Shown piece after piece: positions 55,701 to 64,000 of a stretch of DNA of 64,000 nucleotides. A program made the translations under genes and the position numbers. How positions within the stretch are numbered: position 1 is the stretch's first letter; the number at the start of each line of letters is the position of its first letter. Source of the DNA: Protonemura montana (taxonomy: Eukaryota > Arthropoda > Insecta > Plecoptera > Nemouridae); NCBI GenBank assembly GCA_947568835.1, contig OX387606.1:24045111-24109110 (forward strand), read 5' to 3'. Under the pieces are notes generated by a model. It ran no database searches. It saw only the letters and a program-made list of their open reading frames with translations, and had not been told where the DNA came from.

Positions 55701-58700
55701 CTGTATTACAACAGAGTAGGAATTCCTAGACTTAAATAATAAATAAATAAATAAATAAATAAAATAAAATACCCCGCGCATTGCAAGCGTTTTTAATTTA
55801 AATAAGATTTCATTCTAGCTCACCTTCTTGCTTTCGTTGGCGTCTGAAGTCGGCTGTAGCCCGACGACGGTGTCGATCGGGTCCGTGGTGATTCCGTCCC
55901 TTGTTTCAAAGACTGCTCGACTGCAGGCGTCTAGCACCTGATTGGCTTCCTTCAGGTGCTGGGCTCGTGCCTCCTCTACCGTTCGGCGGAACTGATACGC
56001 TAGCTTCGTCATCCGAGTTGACATCTGCCAATACAACCGTACTTTATAATAATAATAATAATTTATTGTCCCATAAGACCCATTTCAGGGTTTCTGGTTT
56101 TCTGTAATTTTACCGGGAATGCATGGTATATATATATTATATTTATATGAATGGCAATTTTTTTAATAATTAATTTAACTAGTATTTTATATTGAACCTT
56201 GGCCTCTGGAGGTGTATAGCCTGCTCGATTTTATGTCCCGATACCTGCATTCCCGGTAAAATTCAAATTCACCGGATTCAGATTTACCGGTAAAATTTGT
56301 TTGCACTTTCTAATATTTAGACACACATCTCAATTCGATCATTATATTTGGATGATTTTATTAAGATTATTGAGTTTTTTGACATTTAATAAGATGGTTT
56401 TCCAGGTGGTCAAAACAAGTCGTTGCTTCTACATCCGATTATGAACACTGCTACCCTCTCAAAAGTGTACACCCAATCATGTAATTGAACCCTGGTCTCC
56501 ACCTGTCCCTTTTAGTTTTGTATTCAAGTTCTTATTTTTCAATAGAATTAATTTCACATAAATAAACTGATAAATTCACAAAGAATTTAAATGCGAGATG
56601 TATTGTTCCTTCATAATTTCCTGGTTAATTTTCAAACTCCCCGGTGAAAACTGGCTTTATTTTGCATTCTAAAGTTGGCAATGTGTAGTCAGAGTCCACC
56701 AGGCTGTGGCAAGGTTAGGCTAACACAACTGTAGTCAGAGTCCACCAGGTTGTGGCAAGGTTAGGCTAACACAACTGTAGTCAGAGTCCACCAGGCTGTG
56801 GCAAGGTTAATCTAACACAACTGTAGTCAGAGTCCACCAGGCTGTGGCAAGGTTAGGCTAACACAACTGTAGTCTGAGTCCACCAGGCTGTGGCAAGGTT
56901 AGGCTAACACAACTGTAGTCAGAGTCCACTAGGCTGTGGCAAGGTTAGGCTAACACAACTGTAGTCAGAGTCCACCAGGCTGTGGCAAGGTTAGGCTAAC
57001 ACAACTGTAGTCAGAGTCCACCAGGCTGTGGCAAGGTTAGGCTAACACAACTGTAGTCAGAGTCCACCAGGCTGTGGCAAGGTTAGGTTAACACAACTGT
57101 AGTCAGAGTCCACCAGGCTGTGGCAAGGTTAGGCTAACATGACCGAACAAGATGTTTTTTTGCTAGGAGGTCATATTAAGTCTTTGCTACTCCATCCAAT
57201 TATGAACACTGCTACCCTCTCAAAAGTGTACACCCAATCATGTAATTGATCCCTGGTCTCCACTTGTCCCACCTGCTCTTGCGCCTGATCAATAGCAAAG
57301 CTACGAGCACAAACCTCGTCAAGTTTCTTGAATGTGTCGCTGGAGATGTACGTCTGGAAGTCCTGACCGTCACTGGGTGGAACGGGCGATGAGGTGACCA
57401 CCATCCCGTCACCGAGTCTTCCCTGGACGTAGCTTGCCGCAGTTGGCCACACCTCCTCATCTCCTTCCTTGGGTTCGTCTCCGCCCTGCAACAAGTTGAT
57501 CCGTTCGAGTCAAATCCTATTTTAATTTAATTTAATTTCGATATTTCTCGTAGGTTAACTCGCTTTTTAATATCGTTACGTGTTTAACAATCGTTGAGGT
57601 AAACATTGATGGAGATTTTTTGAGCATGAAAAGTCTCAAAAGCGAGTTAACCTACGAGAAATATCGAAATTAAATTTCATACGACAGTGGCTCCACTTAA
57701 CGTGATTTTCCGGTACTCTGCATTTTTGTCGGTAAGGTAGTCATTTGGCGGCCATCTTTCACGCAGAGACTGTAACATTGACGTTGTTTCTCTACCTATA
57801 ACCTACACTCAACGACGTTGCTGGTCAACTTTCTGTCGCTGCCGGTTACCTGGTCTCCGTCGCTGTCCTCGTTTCCGCTGCCGTCCTTGGAGCCCGAGCG
57901 TTTGATCTTCCGCATCGCGGGTCCGCCCTCGCCGTCCGATGTCTCGCGCCGCTTGCGTCGTTTGTATGGCGTGAACAACCGCACGGGACCCGTCTGTCAA
58001 ACACGTCACGATATAAAGCGAGGTAAGACTCATGTCTACTTGATGTAAACTTAGCACTAGTTATAACAAAAACTATTTCAACTGGGTTTTGAATGCTAAG
58101 TGAAGAACAACTGAATTTCCCGACGTTTCGTAACTTGTACCTGTTTACGAAACGTTGGGAAATTTATTTGTTCTTCACTTGGCATTCAAAACCCAGTTGA
58201 AATAGTTTTTGTCACCTCTACACTTCATTGATAAAACCAGTGCTGCGCGTCTTCTGGTTTAGGCAGGCGTTTACAAAGTTACCTTGCTCTCGACTTTATG
58301 TAAGTTAATGGTTTAGGAGCAATAGGATAAAAAAAAAAAATTGTCTTGTTTTTGCTATCTATGCTATTATTATTGGTTAATACAAAAGATTATGGAGGTT
58401 ACTGGGGTTTCACAACGCGCTGTTTTGACAACAAGCCCAGCAGTGCCGGTCTAACAGCGTCGGTGAATGAGGATGATGATGAACCTAACCTAGCCTAGAA
58501 GGGAGGAGGGGAAACCCAGTGTCGGCACGTAGCCTACTCCTGTCGAAGACCAAGGGGACCACCGGCTTAACGTCCCTTCCAAAGGACGGTACAACGCGAA
58601 CAACAGGATTCCTCCACAAATCCATGCTGTCGAGAGGTTGATAAGCAAGGCGAGTGAAGTTGCTGTACTAACTTTCATCCCTCCAACCTCTCTCCCGAAC

Positions 58701-60420
58701 AGAACTGGTCATGTGTATGATGGTCACCCATCCAATACCTGACCCAGCGCAGTGCTGCTTAACTTTGGTGATCTAACCAGTTTCCAACAGCCCTAACCGT
58801 TCAGGTCGGAAAGATTATTTTCGAGAGTTATTGAGATGGTGGTTTTGTTTTACATTTAATGTGATTGAGTTCCAAAACTTGCAGGATTTCCTCGCTCCAG
58901 TAGGTTTCAAATAAAATCTATTCGTTTTTTAACCTTTTAGCTGTGGCTTGGTTGTAAGGCACTCAGCATAATGAGCATCCCAAAAACTCAGGTGCATTCA
59001 GACTTAAAAAGTTTTAAGCGCAAATTAGGAAGGTCTTTGTTCGGCTTATCTTGTCAGGTGTCAAAATATCAACCCAACCCAGCTCAACCAACCAAGCTAA
59101 TAAATCTACACCCAACGTTTCCAGTCACATAAACCAGGGGTTATCATTGCAATGATAAGCAGTGAACAAACCAGTCCAATAAATCAATTCTGACCGCAAA
59201 AATGTTCCATGGATAAATATTGACAAATAGTTACGCAACCCACAGTATTTACAAAGACTGTAAAACACTATAAAAGGCACTATTAGATCACCCAGTAGAT
59301 CCAGTAGGCTTTGGAATGCTATCGTGAAATCAACTAAAAATTATGCATCTGTTCGATGGCTATTTAGACTTACAGCAGAATCGTCATCGCAGCAAGCAGA
59401 GCACGTGCAACTTGTCGCGTGCGGGCTCAAGATTCCTTCGTCCACCAGAGTTTGCAGGCTGCGGCCACCGAACCTGATACTCCGTTTCCAGTCCTTGCTG
59501 CTGGCTCGGCCACATAAAGCCTCAAACTCGGAAGGTGTGTACCTGTTTAAAGACCAGTGCACGTTAGCATTGTTGCAAGACCAAGCTGCTTGCAGCTAGG
59601 TTTCTCTTAAAAAGCCAAATCGCTGTTTTCTTACCAGTTATCAGCGAGTTTGATGCAGCGGCCTCTCCCTCCCGAGCCAAAACGATCTTTGTGCAACTCT
59701 GCGCTCGTGTTTTTGCATCGTACAGGCAATACTGGCAGGCTTGCCGATTCTCCCCACGACTGATTCTCTCGTATCGGAGTTGGTGCTGTCGAACTGTGCT
59801 CATCTTGTTCACTTTGAATTACTATGTGGGTAGCCTTTAGATCACTGCCATTCTGTGAAAATAAATATGAAAAGTTAACATGGCATTATAATAATCGTGA
59901 TGTGGTTCTGAGACGGTGTGTAATAGAGTGTTCACATACCAATGATCTGACCCAACGCAGTCCCAAAGCTTCGTTTTCTTTATCTCCCCGTGAATCGCAC
60001 ACAAAGCCGTTGTTCTCCACGCACAATAACTGTGACTTGAATTGGCCTGTGTTCTGCAACTAGAAAAGGTGGTCGAGTCATTAATGCCACAGAAACAATA
60101 ATTGCATGTTGGTCTATGCACTACCTAGGTATGGTAGGTATGGTAGTGCACCTACCCGTTACGGAGAGACTAGGCTTATTGATCCCAATAGCAGGTGGGA
60201 TGGGTTGGGTAGGCTCGAATCTGTTAAAATGGTGGATACTTACCACTTGCAGCTGGTCTGGCGTGATGACATTATAAGTGGTGCCAGGACCAACGCCGAT
60301 TAAAGATCCAACAACAGAATTGACAGGCACCGACAAAGTTGTCACCGTTTCATTGGTATCCGAAGTTAAAACGACATGTTCCTCGGTTTCGCTCGTAAGA
60401 GGTTCGGAAATGTCCGTCAT
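52606..60420 (-). CDS. Deaf1: DEAF1 transcription factor (SAND + MYND), eight coding exons
   Basis: On the - strand, in transcript order: 60420-60244, 60053-59940, 59852-59635, 59542-59374, 57993-57850, 57485-57273, 56024-55824 and 52797-52606. They total 1428 nt (475 aa + TAG) and all phases match. The SAND domain spans residues ~140-226: [40 protein letters not shown], then [15 protein letters not shown] and [11 protein letters not shown] basic nuclear-localisation stretch PYKRRKRR follows. The C-terminal MYND zinc finger (about 413-449) is [15 protein letters not shown]...[18 protein letters not shown], with all ligands present. DEAF1 binds TTCG-type DNA through SAND and recruits partners through MYND. 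The start ATG is supported by an in-frame TAG 16 codons upstream. Short relative to known orthologues, mostly at the N-terminus. Symbol by domain order and SAND/MYND similarity. Confidence 0.93.
52866..53314 (+). mobile_element. 5S rRNA-derived SINE, two units, in DEAF1 intron
   Basis: Two units, the body with the 62-codon frame at 53017-53205, the 3' end GCGTCGTTAAACACCACAAA and a TAATAATAA tail. It is antisense to DEAF1 and begins about 70 bp upstream of the MYND exon acceptor (transcript sense). Confidence 0.92.
54238..55817 (+). mobile_element. tRNA-derived SINE-like element split by a LINE insertion
   Basis: The left part (54238-54610: AT-rich tip, unique arm, two head units, TTTTTGAGACGGTTATAGTG) and the right part (55765-55817: ACCCCGCGCATTGCAAGCGT) match an uninterrupted copy such as 45400-45512. 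The ~1.15 kb between them is a separate LINE. The right part ends 7 bp before the DEAF1 donor at 55823. Confidence 0.85.
54611..55764 (+). pseudogene. 5'-truncated LINE: reverse-transcriptase C-terminal ORF and 3' UTR
   Basis: An open frame from about 54612 to the TAA at 55277 encodes ~220 residues typical of the end of a non-LTR ORF2: [33 protein letters not shown], a hydrophobic Leu/Ile/Tyr region, and [13 protein letters not shown]...FKDRLKKFF. The catalytic palm and endonuclease are missing. The AT-rich 3' UTR ends in (TAAA)n at 55737-55762. The clade (CR1/jockey-like) is not resolved. The still-open frame suggests a fairly recent insertion. Confidence 0.8.
56405..56520 (-). mobile_element. 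Diverged tRNA-derived SINE relic
   Basis: On the - strand GGTGGAGACCAGGGTTCAAT, then GGGTGTACACTTTTGAGAGG and GTAGCAGTGTTCATAATCGG, line up with the 3' part of the tRNA-derived family (GGTGGAGATCGGGGTTCGAG...TTTTTGAGACGGTTATAGTG). It is almost duplicated at 57165-57272. Confidence 0.7.
56687..57142. repeat. 46-bp minisatellite in DEAF1 intron
   Basis: About ten copies of CTGTAGTCAGAGTCCACCAG + GCTGTGGCAAGGTTAGGCTA + ACACAA, with very few differences. It lies between the two SINE relics at 56405 and 57165. Confidence 0.95.
57165..57272 (-). mobile_element. SINE relic abutting a DEAF1 5' splice site
   Basis: Near-identical to 56405-56520. On the - strand its first bases (GTGGGACAAGTGGAGACCAG) begin exactly where the DEAF1 exon 57485-57273 ends, so the GTGGGA donor is the first six bases of the relic. 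Confidence 0.7.
57525..57814. mobile_element. Palindromic MITE-like element, left end truncated
   Basis: It matches 51951-52373 from the inner part of the left arm (ATTTCGATATTTCTCGTAGG) to the right terminus CCTACACTCAACG at 57814. It lies in a DEAF1 intron, 35 bp from the end of exon 57993-57850. Confidence 0.88.
58025..58215. mobile_element. Fold-back element, short form
   Basis: Inverted arms TTTCAACTGGGTTTTGAATG and CATTCAAAACCCAGTTGAAA flank CGACGTTTCGTAACTTGTAC and a short centre. The flank is GACTCATGTCTACTTGATG. It lies in the DEAF1 intron 5' of exon 57993-57850. Confidence 0.8.
58398..58800 (-). mobile_element. 5S rRNA-derived SINE, one unit
   Basis: On the - strand: 5S-like head at about 58745-58800, one unit, the body with the 62-codon frame (58490-58678) and a diverged 3' end near 58398. 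It is in the same orientation as DEAF1. Confidence 0.88.
58801..59373 (-). other. DEAF1 intron part without recognised features
   Basis: AT-rich sequence between the 5S-derived SINE and the SAND exon. No repeat of the families in this window and no supported ORF. Confidence 0.45.
59374..59852 (-). CDS. Deaf1: DEAF1 SAND-domain exons
   Basis: Exon 59852-59635 carries a Glu/Ser/Pro-rich linker and the first half of SAND. Exon 59542-59374 carries the second half up to CCDDDSA. They are joined through a TG|G Trp codon (phase 2) across a 92-bp intron. SAND mediates DNA binding through its KDWK loop, which is intact. Confidence 0.95.
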
Positions 60421-61333
60421 TGCGACGGTAATGTACGACTCTACACGCAGCGTCCCGACTCCCGACTCGGCGCGTAACTAGTCCTGCCCCAATAAAGTAA
60501 GCATTGTTAGTACCAACTGTCGTGACAAATCACCAAAGATAAAGATGCAGATCTATTTTAGTTTTTAGGCTAGATCTGAAAAATTACATTGAACCGTTTG
60601 TATTTCAAATACACTGTTTAATGAGATTGGTTTAAGGAAATAGGCTATATCTTATTGTTTTCTTCATCTTGTTTCGTTAAAAGTTTTACACAGTTTGTTC
60701 ATTCCGCTTCTTTGACTACAGCGCCCACCGCGCAATCGGAACCGCCGGGAAGCGCCGCCCGAACCAGTTTTAATCCGAGGTCGCGTCATTTTGTCGTCGG
60801 CAAGAGAGAGATAGCTGAAGAGGCCTACAAATATTTTGATTTGGGCCTTTTTACCTAGAACTGGTAAAGTCATCTCAATGTTTACACGTAAACCAGTGTT
60901 AAATATGAATTCTTCCGTTGCATGTCTAGTGTTAAATAATACTACGTAATTCGTAGAAGTTGCTATTACCAATGCATTCTGGGAAATACTGAGCTAAGAC
61001 GGAGCGGGGAGATGCATTGGAGCTGTGCTCTAGGCTAGGGGTATTATTTTAAGACTATTATGGTTACGGATTGTGAGCTCATGACAATGTTGTGTGGAAC
61101 TTGGAGTAACACGCTCCTTTAGAACGTGCACTTGAACATAATAAACCATAATTGTGTAGTTGTTTACCAATTGTTTATTTTTAATTTGTGCCGGTGACGT
61201 TAACCGAGCTGTATTTTAGTGGCCTTGACACAACGGCAATAACATTCAACTGATTAACCTCAAGTTTTCTGATAAAAATAATTTCTTTCAGCCAGGAATT
61301 ATTGACATCATGCTTCGATAAGAAAAAGTAAAA
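60421..61333. promoter_or_regulatory. Divergent promoter region between DEAF1 and PWWP gene
   Basis: The two start codons point away from each other across ~910 bp, and no gene is visible between them. A GC-richer patch is at about 60715-60800. Both 5' UTRs and a shared bidirectional promoter probably lie here; this is inferred from position. Confidence 0.45.
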
Positions 61334-62075
61334 ATGTGTGACCAAACAGAAATACCATATAAGATTGGCGACATCGTTTGGGTAAAATTAGGTAATATTT
61401 TCTGGCCGGGCCAAGTGGTCGATCTTGACAGCATAGATGAAGATATTTCGAGTAGTTTTAAGAAAAAACCCATCGCTGCTGTGCAGTTTTTTGGCGAAGA
61501 CAAATAGTGAGTAATGTACAATGTTTGAATAATTAAAAGTTTAAATTACCAAGTGATGCATTATTTTCATTTATTTCTGTTTTGTCGTTATTCTGTGCAA
61601 CATGTGACTAAAGAAATAATTTTATTTCAGTGAATTTGTGAAGTCTTTGGATCACATTTCTCTGTACAATGGACGAAGAAAAAATGATTATCTTAAGAAG
61701 GGAATAGGTAAGAATAACTCAATGAATATTTACATCGGACCGAAATTTTAATCTAAGTAAGACATTGTGTTAATGTCTCTACTTATAGACTGTTCCATAA
61801 ATATATGTAACAGAATCAATGGAACCTTGGCATGTACTGTTTGATAAGCAGAAGCTTCGTTTAATAATAAAGTAATTTATTTCAATTTCCAGAACAATTC
61901 CGTAAGCAAAAGGATGGCGTGACATTTATGAACAAGTTTCCCGAAGATGTTAAAAGAGCAGAGGAACTCACTGGCGGCAACCCACTTATTCTCAAAGAAC
62001 CGGAGTTCATGCCTCAGGAGAAACAAAGTTACCGCTCTCTTTTCGATGGCAACAAAAGCGTTGAATCCAAGAAAG
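61334..62075 (+). CDS. PWWP-domain protein, first three exons (partial)
   Basis: Exons 61334-61506, 61631-61707 and 61893-62075 (phases 2,1,1) give 144 codons before a GTGAGC donor; later exons lie beyond the window. Residues 9-26 (YKIGDIVWVKLGNIFWPG) are the start of a PWWP domain, with FWPG in place of the namesake PWWP. The second exon has EFVKSLDHISLYN, and a basic linker follows. PWWP domains read methylated histone H3 (H3K36me) and bind DNA, so a chromatin role is likely. The exact family (HDGF-like or other) cannot be told from this part. Confidence 0.8.
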
Positions 62076-62475
62076 GTGAGCTTGAAAAATAAGTTTCTCA
62101 ACAAAAAAGTCCACCTGCATTCCAGGAAATGTGGTCGCAAAAACTGGTACCTTAGCAGTTAATCTAATTTATGAGCACAGACAATAATTGCATTGAGTTA
62201 ACTCGTTACTTTTTGGGCTCTATGCATGCGCATCCAACCACTGAATCGGTTATTATTCCCATGCCAACTACAAGCTTATAGCAACGATAATGACAATCAA
62301 ACAATTCTGACACTTGAGTTTGGCTTTACGATAAACAGGGCGTAGTAAAATAAATGGTGGTGGGTAGAGTTGATACATTACCAGTAAATTTACCACAAAA
62401 AGGATGAAATGGTAGAATGGAACGAGATGAAATAGGCAATATTTCCTCATACTAACAATGGAACAAATGATGGCT

Positions 62476-62705
62476 TGTACCTCCAGAAAAGGGTATTCCC
62501 TTGTGGCGACTCTGACTCTGAGAATCCACCAGGCAGGGTGGAGGAGAGAACAAGAGAGCGGGGCAACTGTTTTGGAGATTACTCGGTTCTCGGACTCTCG
62601 AGGATAGACGTGTCGTCTGATCTTTTCTTATATTAGATAGTAGAGTAATATTGTACATTCGTGAATAAACATAAACTGTTCACGACTCGTGTGCACAACG
62701 TTACA
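62476..62705 (+). mobile_element. 5' LTR of a Ty3/gypsy-like retrotransposon
   Basis: Bounded by TGTAC at 62476 and TTACA at 62705, so TGTA...TACA ends. The segment 62526-62592 is repeated exactly at the window end (63934-64000). A primer-binding-like TTGGTGACCCCGACGTG follows directly at 62706. It lies in intron 3 of the PWWP gene, same strand. The exact left boundary is inferred. Confidence 0.75.
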
Positions 62706-62740
62706 TTGGTGACCCCGACGTGATTTGCAACCGACCTACG

Positions 62741-63481
62741 ATGGCTACAAACGAATCCGCATCGGTAGACCGAATTAGCTGCAAGATTCCATCGTTCTGG
62801 ATCGAAGACCCTACACTTTGGTTTGCTCAGATAGAAAGCCAGTTTAAATTGAGTGGAATTACAAGCGATTCAACGAAGTTTTGCCAGGTTGCAAGTGCCT
62901 TGGAGCACAGATATGCTACCGCCGTACGCGACATCATAGTAAGTCCACCCGAGACAGGCAAATACGAACGTCTCAAATCGGAACTTATTCGTCGTTTCTC
63001 GAAGTCGTCTGAAGTTCAAATTAAGCGACTTCTTCAACATGAAGAGTTGGGTGATCGAAAACCATCAGAATTATTATTGCAATTGCGAAGCTTAGCGGAC
63101 AAAGAAGTGACCGACAAAGTTTTAAGGATATTATGGCTCGAACGTTTGCCAATTAGGATGCGAGATGTCCTTTCCGCGTCGCCGCCTGACGACCTTGACT
63201 CCCTCTCCGAGATCGCCGATCGGATTCACGAGGACGCATCATGTCCTATGCGCATAGCGGTAGTCAACGACGACAACCAACTTCGAATGCAGGTTGAAGA
63301 GTTGTCGCGCCAAATTGAAGCACTCTCAGGTAAACGACCATCGAATCGGGTGCGACTGCCGGCCAATCCACGTTCATTCACGGATGGTATGTGTTGGTAT
63401 CACCATAAGTTTGGCGCACGAGCGAAAATGTGTCGTCAACCCTGTAGTTTTGACGGAAAAAACTCGAAGGACAGTCAGTAG
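62741..63481 (+). CDS. gag: Retrotransposon gag polyprotein
   Basis: 246 codons from ATG 62741 to TAG. It contains FWIEDPTLWFAQIESQF (gag helical start), LLQHEELGDRKPSELLLQL (capsid-like region typical of Ty3/gypsy gag), a predicted coiled stretch, and an ending CWYHHKFGARAKMC, a variant nucleocapsid-type motif rather than a classic CCHC knuckle. It is intact, so the copy is probably young. It would form capsid-like particles for intracellular retrotransposition. Confidence 0.85.
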   Translation: MATNESASVDRISCKIPSFWIEDPTLWFAQIESQFKLSGITSDSTKFCQVASALEHRYATAVRDIIVSPPETGKYERLKSELIRRFSKSSEVQIKRLLQHEELGDRKPSELLLQLRSLADKEVTDKVLRILWLERLPIRMRDVLSASPPDDLDSLSEIADRIHEDASCPMRIAVVNDDNQLRMQVEELSRQIEALSGKRPSNRVRLPANPRSFTDGMCWYHHKFGARAKMCRQPCSFDGKNSKDSQ

Positions 63482-63936
63482 CCGCGACGGACGGCTGTCC
63501 AAATTCACGTCGCCTTTTCGTAACAGATATCACAACCCGGCAACAGTTCCTTGTTGACACCGGATCCGATTTATGTGTCTACCCGCGCAAGATGATTAAA
63601 GGAACTCGCGAAAGGTCCACATATGAGCTATTCGCCGCCAATGGTTCAACCATATCTACATTCGGTGCATTTAGCCTCAACTTAAATCTGGGATTTAAAC
63701 GCAATTTCTCCTGGAGTTTCGTCGTCGCCGACGTATCCAAACCTATCATCGGTGTTGATTTCCTATCATTTTACAGTTTAATGGTGGATATCCGAAACCA
63801 TCGTCTTATCGACAGTCTCACATCTTTTGCTATCGCCGGCAAGTTGATCAACGACACCCAGCAACATGTCAAAGCAGTCAATGGTCACTCGCCATACCAT
63901 GCCATTCTTGCTGAATTCCCGGATATCACGAGACCA
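63463..63936 (+). CDS. pro: Retrotransposon aspartic protease region, -1 frame, truncated
   Basis: This lies in the -1 frame relative to gag. It contains RLFVTDITTRQQFLVDTGSD (catalytic DTG) and SKPIIGVDFLSFY (the ILG/IIG flap-side motif), then about 60 residues of spacer ending in AEFPDIT. Reverse transcriptase, RNase H and integrase, which should follow, are absent: the sequence jumps into LTR sequence at 63934. The junction falls in frame, so the deleted copy cannot be autonomous. Confidence 0.8.
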
Positions 63937-64000
63937 CCAGGCAGGGTGGAGGAGAGAACAAGAGAGCGGGGCAACTGTTTTGGAGATTACTCGGTTCTCG
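63934..64000 (+). mobile_element. 3' LTR fragment after internal deletion
   Basis: Identical to 62526-62592 and running off the window. The first ~50 bp of the LTR are missing, so the deletion removed pol and the start of the 3' LTR together. Confidence 0.85.

Overview
The window is animal nuclear DNA, most likely from an arthropod. It holds intron-rich genes with GT-AG splice sites, a divergent ionotropic receptor of the protostome-type IR/iGluR kind, a peroxidasin and a DEAF1 orthologue. Dispersed retroelements and tandem repeats are very dense. The species cannot be named from sequence alone. I rebuilt the gene models by hand from splice sites; in every complete model the reading frame closes across all exons.

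Layout. (1) 1-8.4 kb, + strand: the 3' part of an ionotropic receptor gene (six exons, 585-8222), with introns full of tRNA-derived repeat arrays and minisatellites. (2) 11.15-16.63 kb, + strand: a complete four-exon tetraspanin. (3) 17.17-50.54 kb, + strand: a complete 20-exon peroxidasin (1504 aa: signal peptide, LRRs, four Ig domains, haem peroxidase, coiled coil, VWC). It has an 11.7-kb first intron, mostly free of repeats up to about 25.4 kb. (4) 52.6-60.4 kb, - strand: DEAF1 (eight coding exons, 475 aa, SAND and MYND domains). (5) 61.33 kb to beyond the window, + strand: the first three exons of a PWWP-domain gene divergent from DEAF1. Its third intron carries an internally deleted LTR retrotransposon (62.48-64.0 kb).

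The genes are not an operon and share no obvious pathway. Peroxidasin and tetraspanin act at the cell surface or matrix, the IR is a membrane receptor, and DEAF1 and the PWWP protein are nuclear.

The most striking feature is the repeat landscape. At least four unrelated element types have had one module tandemly amplified in place, at several loci: a 5S-rRNA-derived SINE (91-bp unit carrying the 5S box C region), a tRNA-derived element (52-bp unit carrying the A box, with a single B box at the end), a palindromic MITE-like element (47-bp terminal unit expanded into minisatellites at 1-545 and 33.1-33.9 kb), and a ~103-bp unit otherwise found singly. Fold-back elements, a hAT-type MITE with a perfect 8-bp target duplication, and LINE fragments fill much of the rest.
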